Shown: positions 1-8,849, numbered from the stretch's first letter. The stretch is 64,000 bases of DNA from Oscillospiraceae bacterium (GCA_015063805.1 SVTK01000006.1:1-64000); one strand, 5' to 3'. Notes: generated by a model not told the origin, from the letters alone. Numbers and translations are program-made.

Positions 1-70
1 GCAATGCTTCTGCTGTTTCTGTATCTTTATCAACTTTTTGGATTGTTATGATCAAACTATCTTCCGTCAT
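1..70 (-). CDS. Start of an unidentified leftward gene (partial)
   Basis: Only the first 23 codons lie in the window; they read MTEDSLIITIQKVDKDTETA and run off the left edge. The start is supported by a good ribosome-binding site (GAGGTG, about six bases before ATG) on the minus strand. No family can be named from so short a peptide. An unusually clean palindrome (122-140) lies upstream and could be its operator or leader hairpin. The 60-residue plus-strand ORF over the same bases has no ribosome-binding site and runs into repeat sequence, so I treat it as a shadow. Confidence 0.55.
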   Translation of the reverse strand, partial: MTEDSLIITIQKVDKDTETAEAL

Positions 71-121
71 CACAATCACCTCGTCAAATTCTTATTTATC
101 CTTCTGTTTATCGCAAGTTTC

Positions 122-140
122 GCCTTTGTATTACAAAGGC
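122..140. repeat. Perfect 9-bp inverted repeat upstream of the leftward gene
   Basis: GCCTTTGTA-T-TACAAAGGC is a perfect inverted repeat with a one-base centre. It sits about 50 bases upstream of the start codon at 70. It could be an operator for a dimeric repressor, or the outer edge of the repeat element that follows. There is no T tract in either direction that would make it a terminator. Confidence 0.5.
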
Positions 141-180
141 ATAGGGCAAAGCCCATCCCCCTAAGGATGCACTCAACCAT

Positions 181-320
181 TGGCTCCCTCCGGGAGGGAG
201 CTCCCGACGAAGTCGGGTGAGGGAGAGCGCGTTACCATGAAGTTAGTACAAATCTAAAGTCACGCAGGCTCCTTCCGTCTCGTGCTGCGCACTCGCCACC
301 TCCCTCTCGGAGGGAGGCTT
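181..320. repeat. MITE-like palindromic repeat element
   Basis: About 140 bases bounded by related inverted ends: GGCTCCCTCCGGGAGGGAG on the left and, read on the opposite strand, GCCTCCCTCCGAGAGGGAGG on the right. Each end is itself self-complementary. A second inner pair of related segments (CGACGAAGTCGGG and the GACGGAAGG side) follows. No reading frame inside looks coding. This architecture is typical of small dispersed non-autonomous repeats in gut Clostridia; that it is dispersed here is inference, since only one copy lies in the window. Confidence 0.6.
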
Positions 321-388
321 TTCGTTAGCCCCATTATATCATCAATCGGCAGAGAAAACAACATCTCTGCCGAAATTTATGTGTATCC

Positions 389-436
389 GTAGGGGAGACC
401 TGCGGTCTCCCGCGGGCGAACACAGTTCGCCCCTAC
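389..436. repeat. Double-hairpin palindromic repeat with GTAGGGG...CCCCTAC ends
   Basis: The 48 bases start GTAGGGG and end CCCCTAC, and contain two adjacent hairpins: GGGAGACC-TGC-GGTCTCCC and GGGCGAAC-ACA-GTTCGCCC. The compact symmetrical design with inverted ends resembles dispersed palindromic units rather than a terminator, as there is no T tract. The rest of 140-560 shows nothing else I can support as a gene. Confidence 0.6.
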
Positions 437-568
437 CATATTCCCAAAACATCCTTATGAGAAGGAGCGTAACGCGGCCTGCTTTTTGGCTTCGGTTCAA
501 TGAACAGGCAAAAACGGTGCATCGGCAAAACTCTCCCGCAGAGAGAGTTTTGCCCGACCACGCGGGGG

Positions 569-597
569 TTGTGCTCTTTGGGGGAATATGCTATACT
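569..597 (+). promoter_or_regulatory. Sigma-A promoter of the first XRE-TPR gene
   Basis: TTGTGC, a 17-base spacer, then TATACT, about 46 bases before the start codon at 643. Confidence 0.65.
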
Positions 598-642
598 ATA
601 ACCGAAGCAAGGCCGAGCTTACTAATTTTTGCGAGGTGTACG

Positions 643-1746
643 ATGAACAACATTGGACAACGGATCAAGGCGCTGAGAAAAAAGAACGGCATGACGCAGG
701 AGCGTTTGGCGGATCATCTCGGTGTGACCGATAAAGCGGTATCAAAATGGGAGTGCGGGCTCACGGCCCCCGATCTTGCGCTGATCATGCCGCTGGCAAG
801 AGTCCTGCAGGTGTCGGCGGATGAGCTGCTGGGGGGAAACCCGGCGGAGATCGATGAGCGGCGCGCGGAATTTGACGAGCGCTGTGACAATCATCTGAAG
901 TACGACACAAAAGAAAACTATGCGATGGCGCGCATGGCGGTAAATGAGTATCCTGCGGATTACAAGTACCTTTCGTGGTTGGCGCTGTGCGAGATGTATG
1001 TGGCATACTGCAGTGAGTACAAGGCGGATTCGACGGAGCCTTTTTCTGCAGAAATGATGGAGTGTGCAATTAAGCACAATAACACCGTAATTGCGGAGTG
1101 TGAGGACACAAAAATCAGAGAAAAAGCCATTTGGAATGCCATGGTTTGCTATGCCAATATGGGGCGGCATGATGAGGCCTTGAAATATGCCGAAATGTTT
1201 CCGCGGGAAGCTCCGTTGACGCGGGATAAAGCCATGGAGCTTTGCCTGCAGGGGGATCGGCTGACCGAGTACCGAAAGTGGAGTGCTTACCGGCAGTTGC
1301 GCAATTTGTGTGCTGCGTTTTCGCGGATTTACTGGTTTGCGGAGTCTGGAGAACAGTACGCGATTGCTGCGCTGGACGCCGAAGAAATGATGATTGAAAC
1401 GGCATTTCCGGATGGAAATTATCTTGATTTTCACAAGAATTTATGCTGCATCTATCAAAAACGGGCAGAATTTGCGACCCGGGCGGGCGATTGCGGCAAG
1501 GCGGTGGAATGTTTGCGCAGGATGATGGAGCACGCCCAAAAGATCCCCGGCGGAGAGATGTGCTTCACCTCCGGGGCCTTGGCGGGGCTGTCCGTGAAGT
1601 TTGAGCAGGACAATATGCTGCCCTATGTCATCAACGGGGTGGATGATGTGAACCGGCCGATTCCCGAGCAGCTGAAAAACAGGCTGAAGCTGGAGATTTT
1701 CGACCCGCTTCGGGGGAGAGAGGATTTTGCGGCACTGCTGGGATAG
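643..1746 (+). CDS. XRE-family regulator with TPR-like C-terminal region
   Basis: A 367-residue protein. Residues 1-65 form a Cro/C1-type helix-turn-helix (MTQERLADHLGVTDKAVSKWE). The remainder is helical and TPR-like with no enzyme motifs, and ends with an FDPLRGREDF segment that recurs in the paralogue at 43008. I chose ATG 643 because GAGGTG precedes it at good spacing and it sits just after a sigma-A promoter; the longer ORF in the track extends back through a palindromic repeat. An N-terminal HTH followed by TPR-like repeats recalls peptide-responsive regulators (Rgg/PlcR-like), but ligand and targets are unknown. One of four such proteins in this window. Confidence 0.85.
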   Translation: MNNIGQRIKALRKKNGMTQERLADHLGVTDKAVSKWECGLTAPDLALIMPLARVLQVSADELLGGNPAEIDERRAEFDERCDNHLKYDTKENYAMARMAVNEYPADYKYLSWLALCEMYVAYCSEYKADSTEPFSAEMMECAIKHNNTVIAECEDTKIREKAIWNAMVCYANMGRHDEALKYAEMFPREAPLTRDKAMELCLQGDRLTEYRKWSAYRQLRNLCAAFSRIYWFAESGEQYAIAALDAEEMMIETAFPDGNYLDFHKNLCCIYQKRAEFATRAGDCGKAVECLRRMMEHAQKIPGGEMCFTSGALAGLSVKFEQDNMLPYVINGVDDVNRPIPEQLKNRLKLEIFDPLRGREDFAALLG

Positions 1747-1792
1747 TTGAGGCTCTGCATGCCTGTCCTCTTTGGGTTGAGCATCTTCGCGG

Positions 1793-1821
1793 TTGACATT
1801 GTTTTCTTTTCATGATATGAT
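1793..1821 (+). promoter_or_regulatory. Sigma-A promoter of the deacetylase/lipase pair
   Basis: TTGACA, 17 bases, TATGAT, about 49 bases upstream of the start at 1870. Confidence 0.75.
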
Positions 1822-1869
1822 ATAAATCGAAGAAAGACATTTGCGCGATGCTGGCGGAGGAGGGCTGCG

Positions 1870-3456
1870 ATGAAAAAAATACTTTTGCTTGGATTGGCTT
1901 TGGCCATGATCTTTGCCGTGTCCTGTGGCGGAGCGGTGCCTTCAGCAGAGAATGCCACCACGGCAGCCGGAGAAGCCGTACCTCGGCCGACAGATACCGA
2001 TCCCGCAGCAGGTGATGCACGGCTCCGGCAGCTTGCGGTCAATGGGATGCCCCTGCCCGACTTTGATCCGGATAAAACTGCGTACACCGTTTCGGTGGAA
2101 AATGCCGATTCCATGACGGTGGAGGCGGTGGCTGCGCAGGAAGGCGCGGCGGTAGCGGCGGCGCGGGACGGTGCATCCGTGACGGTTACGGTGACGAGCA
2201 AAAACGGCGAAAATCAAAGGGTATATACCCTCGATGCCCGTGTGGCATTGGATGCCCGTGTGATCAATCACAATGGTGCCAATGCTACGGTGACCTATGT
2301 CATCGACGACGGCGACCAGCAAACGGCGGTTACGGTGATGGGGAGCATGGCTGCAAAGTATCCTTCTCTTGCCGCCAGCTTTGCTCTGATCACGGAAAGG
2401 CTTGCTGCCTTCCAAACGGTGGAGGGGGCCGACGGCGTTCTCGAATATCTCAAGGATGAAAACGGGAACTATGTGTATTCCAAGAACAATGCCAACTGGA
2501 ATTTTTGGGACAAGATGCTGCACCGGGACGGCAGCGACGGTTTTGAGGCGGTCAGTCACTCCCACACCCACAAATACTGGGGGGAGAGCGACGTGGGCGG
2601 GACGTTTGATTTCCGCCTGTCCAACGGAAAGACGGTGACCTCGGAGGCCTTCCCCCGGGGCAATGTGTCCAAGGAATTTTGGGGCTCCAATCAAATCATT
2701 CGCGAGCTGGGACAGCGCGGGCTGGTGTTTGTCCGCCCGGGTTTAACCCACGAGGGGCAGGGGCTGACCGCATCCCCCGGATTTTGGGACAGCATGGTGA
2801 ACTCCGGGGCGTTTATCGGTGCGCGGGGAACCTATACCCATCCCGACAAGCCCGAGACCATGCTCAATTCCTTTACCGCCTTCGGGGACACGGATGCGCG
2901 GTTTTTCCTCAAATCCTACATGGTTCAGCATTATAACACCAGTCCCGGGGTGAAGACCGAAAAGGGGAAATCCACCCCCGAGGAATGCCTGGCGGCGGGG
3001 ATCGGGTATTGGACCGATTACATCGACGCGGCGGTGGAGAACAACGCCTGGGCGGCGTTCTGTATCCACACCATCCGTCCCGACACCCATGTGGGGAGCG
3101 GACACTACATCTTTACCTCCCAGGCTGATGCGCTGTTCGCTTATACCGAGCAGCTTTCGGCGGAAAACAAGGTTTGGGTGGCCAATCTCACCGATGCCTT
3201 CCTCTATGCCATCGAATGGTCCACCTCTGCGGTGGAGGCGTATCAAATAGGGAACGACCGGGTCATGGTTTCGCTGTTCTGCCGTGAGGATGCGGAGATC
3301 TACTGCCTGCCGCTGACAGTGCGGGTTCAGCTTCCCGCCGGGAAGACGACTGCCTCACTTGAGGGCAGAGCGCTGCCCACCGTGGAGGAGGATGGCTACG
3401 TTTATGCCTGCCTTGACCTGGCCCCCGGCAGCGAAGTGACCCTTGACCTGCAGTAA
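1870..3456 (+). CDS. Lipoprotein with cadherin-like domain and polysaccharide-deacetylase domain
   Basis: 528 residues. A lipoprotein signal peptide ends in AVSC (Cys19), so the protein is probably anchored on the outer face of the membrane. Residues about 50-125 resemble the cadherin-like beta-sandwich domain (LAVNGMPLPDFDPDKTAYTV). From about 135 onward is a NodB-type deacetylase-like domain: the aspartate pair is in YVIDDGD and the metal-binding histidines in VSHSHTH. Likely substrate is a surface or dietary polysaccharide; this is not visible in the sequence. RBS GGAGGAGG precedes the ATG. The lipase-like gene follows after 42 bases with no terminator between, so they are probably co-transcribed. 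Confidence 0.8.
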   Translation: MKKILLLGLALAMIFAVSCGGAVPSAENATTAAGEAVPRPTDTDPAAGDARLRQLAVNGMPLPDFDPDKTAYTVSVENADSMTVEAVAAQEGAAVAAARDGASVTVTVTSKNGENQRVYTLDARVALDARVINHNGANATVTYVIDDGDQQTAVTVMGSMAAKYPSLAASFALITERLAAFQTVEGADGVLEYLKDENGNYVYSKNNANWNFWDKMLHRDGSDGFEAVSHSHTHKYWGESDVGGTFDFRLSNGKTVTSEAFPRGNVSKEFWGSNQIIRELGQRGLVFVRPGLTHEGQGLTASPGFWDSMVNSGAFIGARGTYTHPDKPETMLNSFTAFGDTDARFFLKSYMVQHYNTSPGVKTEKGKSTPEECLAAGIGYWTDYIDAAVENNAWAAFCIHTIRPDTHVGSGHYIFTSQADALFAYTEQLSAENKVWVANLTDAFLYAIEWSTSAVEAYQIGNDRVMVSLFCREDAEIYCLPLTVRVQLPAGKTTASLEGRALPTVEEDGYVYACLDLAPGSEVTLDLQ

Positions 3457-3498
3457 ACTGCCGATGCATCGAAGTATTTGTCTGAAAGGAAGTGCGCC

Positions 3499-4827
3499 AT
3501 GAGAAGATATATCACACCGCTGAATATTCTTTATTTTGCCTTGATCAGTGCGGTGTTCAACAGCTATTTGCTTATCCGGGCGTGCCCGTATCTGCTTATT
3601 TTGATTCTGCCGCTTTTCCTTGCGCTGAATGTCCTGCCGGGCATGCGCCCGGCCGGCACGCGGCAGCTGCGCCTCAAGCTGTGCAATCACGGCACGGTGT
3701 TGCTTGCTCTTTTTGCCTTTTCGCTTGTTCCATCCCTTGTCTGGCACGGGATTTTGGCGTTTTGCCTGCTTCCCGCGGGGTATGCCGACCTGTTGTTCAG
3801 TATGCTGTTCTGCGTGGTTTCGTCGGCGCTGTTCTTTTGGAACGGCATTTTGTGCGTGTATTTGACCTCCACGCAAATGGGAATCAAATGGCGGGTGGCA
3901 GGGGCGATGTGCGGTATGATTCCGATTCTGAACCTGCTCATTCTGACCCGCATCATCGGCATCACGTCGGAGGAGGTGGAGTTTGAGATTGAGCGGGAGC
4001 GCATTGCCTCCGATCCCGCCCTGGCGGATATCTGTCGGACGAAATATCCCATCATTCTGGTGCACGGGGTGTTTTTCCGGGATAGCCGGCTGTTCAACTA
4101 TTGGGGCAGGGTGCCCCACACCCTGGAATTGCACGGTGCCACCATCCATTACGGGAAGCACCAGTCGGCGCTGACGGTGAAGGAAAGTGCAAGGGAGCTG
4201 GCCGCGCGGATCAAGCTGATTGTGGAGCGGTCGAGGTGTGAGAAGGTCAATATTATTGCCCACTCCAAGGGCGGACTGGACTGCCGCTATGCCATCTCGG
4301 AATTTGGGAGTGCTCCCTATGTGGCGTCCCTGACCACAGTGAACACCCCTCACAGAGGATGCCTGTTTGCCGAAAAGCTGCTGTATGCCATTCCCGAGAA
4401 GATCAAGCTGAAGGTGGCAGATGCTTACAATACAACACTGCGGGCACTGGGGGATGAAACTCCCGATTTCCTGGCGGCGGTGCGGGATCTCACGGCGGAG
4501 GAATGCCGAAAGCGCAACGAGATGCTGACCTTCCCCGAGGGGATATATGCGCAAAGCGTGGGCTCGGTGATGGACCATCCCCGGAAAGGGCAGTTTCCGC
4601 TGAACCTGTCCTATCGCTATGTCAAAAATTTCGACGGAGAAAACGACGGGCTGGTGGGGGAGGCCTCCTTTGCCTGGGGAGAGAAATATACGCTTCTCCG
4701 CACCGAGGGGGAGAGGGGTATCTCCCATGGAGATGTGATCGACCTCAACCGCGAAAATCTGCCGGACTTCGATGTCCGCGCATTCTATACCGACCTGGTC
4801 AGCGACCTGCGGGAGCGCGGACTTTGA
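3499..4827 (+). CDS. Membrane-anchored alpha/beta-hydrolase, triacylglycerol-lipase-like
   Basis: 442 residues from ATG 3499, which has AAAGGAAG six bases upstream; the TTG at 3478 used by the ORF track has no such site. The first ~135 residues contain about four hydrophobic segments and would sit in the membrane. The hydrolase domain follows: oxyanion loop LVHGVFF, nucleophile elbow AHSKGG, and a late SHGDV that could supply the catalytic histidine. The fold and motifs match lipases/esterases of the LipA-PGAP1 type, acting on lipid or ester substrates. The neighbouring lipoprotein deacetylase suggests a shared envelope role, but that is inference. Confidence 0.75.
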   Translation: MRRYITPLNILYFALISAVFNSYLLIRACPYLLILILPLFLALNVLPGMRPAGTRQLRLKLCNHGTVLLALFAFSLVPSLVWHGILAFCLLPAGYADLLFSMLFCVVSSALFFWNGILCVYLTSTQMGIKWRVAGAMCGMIPILNLLILTRIIGITSEEVEFEIERERIASDPALADICRTKYPIILVHGVFFRDSRLFNYWGRVPHTLELHGATIHYGKHQSALTVKESARELAARIKLIVERSRCEKVNIIAHSKGGLDCRYAISEFGSAPYVASLTTVNTPHRGCLFAEKLLYAIPEKIKLKVADAYNTTLRALGDETPDFLAAVRDLTAEECRKRNEMLTFPEGIYAQSVGSVMDHPRKGQFPLNLSYRYVKNFDGENDGLVGEASFAWGEKYTLLRTEGERGISHGDVIDLNRENLPDFDVRAFYTDLVSDLRERGL

Positions 4828-4871
4828 TGTCCGCGGGGCAAAAAAGCTCCCGTCCGGGGTGAGAACTTTTC

Positions 4872-4900
4872 TTGACATTATTTGGCTTGTGTGATACAAT
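4872..4900 (+). promoter_or_regulatory. Sigma-A promoter of the isomerase-like gene
   Basis: TTGACA, 17 bases, TACAAT, about 60 bases before the start codon at 4961. Confidence 0.75.
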
Positions 4901-4960
4901 ACAGGTGTCAAAGCACCAGAAGGCTTGTTCTGGATTTTTGCGCAATACGGGAGGAATATT

Positions 4961-5884
4961 ATGAAAATCGCAACAACAACCGGTGATTTTGGATTTTTCT
5001 GCAGAACGGATGAAGAACGCATCAGAGAACTGCACCGTGCGGGCTTCCGATACATTGACATGAGCCTGTACGGGTTCAGCCCCACCTGCGTATATATGCA
5101 GGACAATTGGAAGGACGAGGTCCTGAAGCTGCAGGAGCTGGCCGACCAGCTGGGCATGACCTTCGCACAGGCACATTCCCAGGGCGGCAACCCCCTCTCC
5201 CCCGATCCGGCTCATGTGGATTTCCTGCTGCAGGCAACTCTGCGCTCTATTGAGATCTGCGAAGTGCTGGGCATCAAGAACACCGTTGTACATAACGGGA
5301 TGGCGAACGGCCTGTCCAAAGAGGAATGGTTCGTGCAGAATAAGGCGTTCTACGAAAAGCTCTTCCCCACCATGGAGCGCTGCGGCGTGAACGTACTCTG
5401 CGAAAACTCCACCAAGGCCAATATGGGTGAGCGTTATTTCATCAACAGCGGCAAGGATATGCGGGAGTTCATCGAATTTGTGAACCATCCTCTGATCCAC
5501 GGCTGCTGGGATACCGGTCACGCAAACTGCGAAGGCAACCAGTATGAGGATATCCTGGCGGTGGGTGACGAGCTCTACGCCATCCACTATAACGATAACC
5601 GCTGCGCCAAGGACGAGCACATTGCGCCCTTCTGCGGCCGGATGAACCATGATGAAATCATGCATGCCCTCATCGATGTGGGCTTCAAGGGCTACTTTAC
5701 CCTGGAATGCAGCTCTACCCTCACCTGCTATAACCAGTGGACGGGGAAGAGAAGACGCTTTGAGGCCAAGGACGTTCCCCTGAAGCTCAGCGAGCCCCAG
5801 CTGTTCATGCAGCGGCACATGGAGGCGATGCTGTACGATACCGCCAAGTGGATCCTGGAGAGTTACGATCTCTTCGAGGAATAA
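4961..5884 (+). CDS. Sugar phosphate isomerase/epimerase family TIM barrel
   Basis: 307 residues of the AP-endonuclease-family-2/xylose-isomerase-like TIM barrel. The usual metal ligands appear in order: Glu in LCENST, Asp and His in CWDTGH, His in IHYNDN and Glu in TLECSS, so it should be catalytically competent. Known relatives isomerise or epimerise free or phosphorylated sugars and inositols; the substrate here is not known. ATG 4961 was chosen for GGGAGG at correct spacing. It has its own promoter and a strong terminator, so it is a single-gene transcript. Confidence 0.8.
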   Translation: MKIATTTGDFGFFCRTDEERIRELHRAGFRYIDMSLYGFSPTCVYMQDNWKDEVLKLQELADQLGMTFAQAHSQGGNPLSPDPAHVDFLLQATLRSIEICEVLGIKNTVVHNGMANGLSKEEWFVQNKAFYEKLFPTMERCGVNVLCENSTKANMGERYFINSGKDMREFIEFVNHPLIHGCWDTGHANCEGNQYEDILAVGDELYAIHYNDNRCAKDEHIAPFCGRMNHDEIMHALIDVGFKGYFTLECSSTLTCYNQWTGKRRRFEAKDVPLKLSEPQLFMQRHMEAMLYDTAKWILESYDLFEE

Positions 5885-5908
5885 TCGGGCGGAAGGCTTG
5901 ACCTGCAT

Positions 5909-5943
5909 AAAAATTCCGCACACTTTTGTGTGCGGAATTTTTA
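5909..5943 (+). terminator. Rho-independent terminator
   Basis: AAAATTCCGCACAC-TTTT-GTGTGCGGAATTTTT hairpin following the isomerase-like gene. Its stem is almost the same as those at 48369 and 54926. Confidence 0.85.
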
Positions 5944-6010
5944 TGTTCTTTGGGGTCTGTGTGACCGAAAAATTCAACCGGAAGTAGAAATTCGTTCAAG
6001 GATCAAGTTA

Positions 6011-6039
6011 TTGCATCCCGGGCGTGGGCGTGATATAAT
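6011..6039 (+). promoter_or_regulatory. Sigma-A promoter of the second XRE-TPR gene
   Basis: TTGCAT, 17 bases, TATAAT, about 45 bases before the start codon at 6085. Confidence 0.7.
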
Positions 6040-6084
6040 ACAGTCACAGCAGGCGCCGCTGAATAAAATTGATGAGAGGTTACG

Positions 6085-7149
6085 ATGAATCTGAAAATCG
6101 GAGAAAATATCAGAAGATACCGACGGGAAAAGTCGCTTTCCCAGGAGATGCTGGCGGAGCGGCTTGGGGTGAGCTTCCAGGCGGTCAGCAAATGGGAGCG
6201 GAGTGAAACCTATCCGGACGTGACCCTGCTGCCGGCCATTGCCAGTTTCTTTCACATTTCGGTGGATGAGCTGCTGGGGACGGAGGGGATCCGAGAGAGC
6301 GAGGAGGTAGACGCTATCGTTGCGGAGTGTGCAGCCCATGATGTCCACTATGCTGCCGAGAAGCTGATCGAAACGGTGGAGGCGGGGTTGAAACGTTTCC
6401 CCAACAATTTTACGCTGCTGTCCTGGTATGTGTACGCCATCCAGAACAAGGATCCGAAAAAGTGCGTGGAAACCTGCCGCTATATTTTGGACAACTGCAC
6501 CGATCAGGGAATCCGCAATTGGGTGCAGACAACTCTATGCTACGGCTATTTCAAAAGCGGGAACCGGGAGAAGGCGGTTGCCTGCGCCAGGGAGCTGCCC
6601 AGCTATTACGGCACGATGGAGGACACCCTCCGTCATTTCCTGGAAGGTGATGCGCTGAAGGAGCACATCCAGGATCAGATCGTGGTGAAGCTTGCCTATG
6701 AATTCTGGCTCTCGGTGCGCCGACTGAAGGAGTTTTACGGGCCGGCCGAGCAGATCGCGCTGTTTGAGAAGAGCAATGCGGTTTACGATGCCATCTATGA
6801 AACAAACGATGTTCCCTTTGTGCTGACCCGCAAGATGCGGAATTATCAGGGCATGGCGGAGATTTGCCTGAAAAACGGCATGGAGCAGGATGCCTTCGAC
6901 TATATGCGGGAGGCTGCGGCCTGTGCAGTGGCCCACGATGCTCTGCCGGAGACGGTCAGCTCCCGGGCGATGCTCTTTGACGTGCATCCCTACGACCGAA
7001 GGTGGGAGAGCAAGGAAAATCTGAATTTGTGCGGGGAGCTTCTCCGGGATTTTGAAACGGAGGACGAATTCTACGGCGATATCCGCGGCACCGCGGCATA
7101 TGGGGAGATCGTCGGACAGCTGAAGGGAGAAAAGCGTTCGGCACGATAA
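6085..7149 (+). CDS. XRE-family regulator with TPR-like C-terminal region
   Basis: 354 residues. The N-terminal HTH ([22 protein letters not shown]) is followed by the linker [24 protein letters not shown], nearly the same as in the paralogue at 7722. The C-terminal 280 residues are helical and repeat-like with no catalytic motif. The start has GAGAGG upstream. It has its own promoter and a GC-rich terminator. Likely a sensor-repressor; ligand and target are unknown. Confidence 0.85.
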   Translation: MNLKIGENIRRYRREKSLSQEMLAERLGVSFQAVSKWERSETYPDVTLLPAIASFFHISVDELLGTEGIRESEEVDAIVAECAAHDVHYAAEKLIETVEAGLKRFPNNFTLLSWYVYAIQNKDPKKCVETCRYILDNCTDQGIRNWVQTTLCYGYFKSGNREKAVACARELPSYYGTMEDTLRHFLEGDALKEHIQDQIVVKLAYEFWLSVRRLKEFYGPAEQIALFEKSNAVYDAIYETNDVPFVLTRKMRNYQGMAEICLKNGMEQDAFDYMREAAACAVAHDALPETVSSRAMLFDVHPYDRRWESKENLNLCGELLRDFETEDEFYGDIRGTAAYGEIVGQLKGEKRSAR

Positions 7150-7158
7150 ATAAGCGGG

Positions 7159-7193
7159 GGCTGCCGCGCAGGGATTGCGCGGCAGTCCTTTTT
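7159..7193 (+). terminator. Rho-independent terminator
   Basis: CTGCCGCGCA-GGGA-TTGCGCGGCAG stem followed by CCTTTTT, just after the XRE gene. Confidence 0.8.
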
Positions 7194-7231
7194 GAGGTGA
7201 ATGGGTAAACCAGACGTAGAGCGGAAAGGAA

Positions 7232-7260
7232 TTGACCGTTTATGGGAAATATGCTATAAT
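7232..7260 (+). promoter_or_regulatory. Sigma-A promoter upstream of a gene relic
   Basis: TTGACC, 17 bases, TATAAT. It leads into the decayed HAD/GrpB segment, so a promoter seems to outlive its gene. Confidence 0.65.
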
Positions 7261-7328
7261 CGAGCACGGGACTAAACACATTTGGGACCTGTGAGTCTGA
7301 GCGAGGGGTGGAAAAGGGGGGGATATTT

Positions 7329-7445
7329 ATGGTGGGCAGAATGATCATCACAGATCTTGACCATACATTATTGCGAGACGACAAGTGTTGTTTCGCGATT
7401 TCCTCCGCGCTCATCCGGAATACGCCCGGGAATATGAAAATTTGA
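7329..7445 (+). pseudogene. N-terminal fragment of a HAD-superfamily hydrolase
   Basis: A 38-codon frame with a good ribosome-binding site and promoter. It begins MVGRMIITDLDHTLLRDDK, in which DLDHTLL is the HAD motif I (nucleophile Asp, DxD). After about 19 residues the similarity ends and the frame is soon closed. HAD hydrolases of the Cof type are about 260 residues, so this is only the extreme N-terminus. It is joined directly to a GrpB-like fragment in another frame, which indicates deletion and fusion of two genes. Possibly still translated as a short peptide, but not as an enzyme. Confidence 0.65.
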
Positions 7446-7558
7446 AGTTGGAATTGTATCAAAAATATCCCAACGACCGAAAACGCTACACCGCCGGGAA
7501 GCAGGAATTTTTCGATCGAATCGGGCTTTTGGCCAAAGCTTGGAGAAGTGGTGGCTGA
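7385..7558 (+). pseudogene. C-terminal fragment of a GrpB-family protein
   Basis: In the frame two bases offset from the HAD fragment, 57 codons read LFRDFLRAHPEYAREYENLK and then ELYQKYPNDRKRYTAGKQEF. This matches the C-terminal part of GrpB-family nucleotidyltransferase-like proteins (FRDYLRAHPE, KYP-D-Y--GK). The N-terminal two thirds are missing and no start codon or ribosome-binding site precedes it. The remaining bases to 7650 hold no convincing gene. I call it a relic; the family assignment is from memory of the motif, not a search. Confidence 0.65.
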
Positions 7559-7649
7559 TATCGTCCGGCTGCATGGGTACAGATCAGGTTTGGTGTCCTT
7601 CTCACAACTACTCGTTGAAAAAATCAACCGAACATCAACACTGCGGTTA

Positions 7650-7678
7650 TTGTAATCCTCCCTGCGTTTTGCTATAAT
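7650..7678 (+). promoter_or_regulatory. Sigma-A promoter of the third XRE-TPR gene
   Basis: TTGTAA, 17 bases, TATAAT, about 43 bases before the start codon at 7722. Confidence 0.7.
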
Positions 7679-7721
7679 ATAGACAGAACAAGCGCTTGTT
7701 ACTCTGTTTGGGAGGAACGAA

Positions 7722-8795
7722 ATGAATATCTATCTTAATGAACAACTGAAGAAGCTGCGCCGGGAAAAGGGCAATACCCAGGAGGCGCTGGCGGAGCATC
7801 TGGGCATCACCATGCAGGCGGTGTCCAAGTGGGAGCGGGGAGAGGGCTATCCCGACATCACTCTGCTGCCGGCCATTGCGTCCTACTACAATGTCACCAT
7901 TGACGATCTGCTGGGCGTGGGCGCCATCGAAAAAGAGAAAAAACTGAATGCATACCGCGACCGGAACAGTGAGCTTTTCCGTGACGGCAAGAATGCGGAG
8001 CGCGTGGCACTTTGGCGGGAGGCAAAACAGGAATTTCCCAACGAGCTCTCGGTGCTCTATGACCTGATGTACGCCCTGAGCGCCGAGGATCGGAAGGGAA
8101 ACGCCGAGGAGATCATCGAATACGGCGAGCGAATCCTGGCCGAGTCCACCGATTCCGGACTCCGGGGCGGGGCGATCCAATGCCTGAGCTTCACCCATTA
8201 TTACGCCCTGGGAGACGCCGAGTCAGCGATAAAATACGCCAATATGGCGGATATCTATGCCGTGACGCGGAATGAAATGATGCCTCGCTTCCTTGAGGGG
8301 GAGGAGGCGGTGGAATACTGCCAGAGCAATATCCAGTATCTGGTGGAGATGATCGGGCAGAACACGAGTATTATGATGTGGAAGGGGAAATATTCCCCCG
8401 AGGATTCGGTCCGCGCCTGCCAATTTGTCATCGATTGCTTCCGGCTGCTCTATCCTGACGACAACTGCGGTTTCTACCATTGCCGCTTCTCGGAATGGTA
8501 TGAAACCATGGCAATGCAGTACCTCAAGCTGGGGCGGGAGGAGGAGATGTTCACCAGCCTGGCGCAGGCGGTGGAGCACGCCGTGAAATTTGATACCCCG
8601 AAGGATGGAATGTTTACTTCCTTTATGGTGAATCGCGTCAAAATGTCCTCCATCGATGCGGTGAAGGATCACACCGAAAACCAGTCTGGATTGCTGCTCA
8701 AAAAGCTGCAGAAAGAAAAATTCGCACCCTGGCAGCAGGATGAGCGGATGCATCGGCTGATCCGCACCCTTGAACCGGTGGCGTTCTTAGGATGA
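7722..8795 (+). CDS. XRE-family regulator with TPR-like C-terminal region
   Basis: 357 residues. HTH at residues 5-60 ([24 protein letters not shown]), then [23 protein letters not shown], closely paralogous to the gene at 6085. The C-terminal region is helical. GGGAGG stands seven bases before the ATG. It has its own promoter and a terminator shared convergently with the small XRE gene on the other strand. Confidence 0.85.
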   Translation: MNIYLNEQLKKLRREKGNTQEALAEHLGITMQAVSKWERGEGYPDITLLPAIASYYNVTIDDLLGVGAIEKEKKLNAYRDRNSELFRDGKNAERVALWREAKQEFPNELSVLYDLMYALSAEDRKGNAEEIIEYGERILAESTDSGLRGGAIQCLSFTHYYALGDAESAIKYANMADIYAVTRNEMMPRFLEGEEAVEYCQSNIQYLVEMIGQNTSIMMWKGKYSPEDSVRACQFVIDCFRLLYPDDNCGFYHCRFSEWYETMAMQYLKLGREEEMFTSLAQAVEHAVKFDTPKDGMFTSFMVNRVKMSSIDAVKDHTENQSGLLLKKLQKEKFAPWQQDERMHRLIRTLEPVAFLG

Positions 8796-8813
8796 GTGCC
8801 GCAGCATAATGGA

Positions 8814-8849
8814 GAGGGCACCGCGCAGTTTTGCGCGGTGCCCTTTTTT
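8814..8849. terminator. Bidirectional rho-independent terminator
   Basis: GGGCACCGCGCA-GTTT-TGCGCGGTGCCC followed by six T. It ends the rightward XRE-TPR gene and touches the stop codon of the convergent small XRE gene. Confidence 0.8.

Noticed and set aside
38-220. 60-residue ORF at the left edge
   Set aside because: No ribosome-binding site, overlaps a better-supported minus-strand start and enters a palindromic repeat.
4828-4872. Terminator between the lipase-like gene and the isomerase-like gene
   Set aside because: AAAAAGCTCCC and GGGGTGAGAACTTTT can pair only with bulges; too weak to call.
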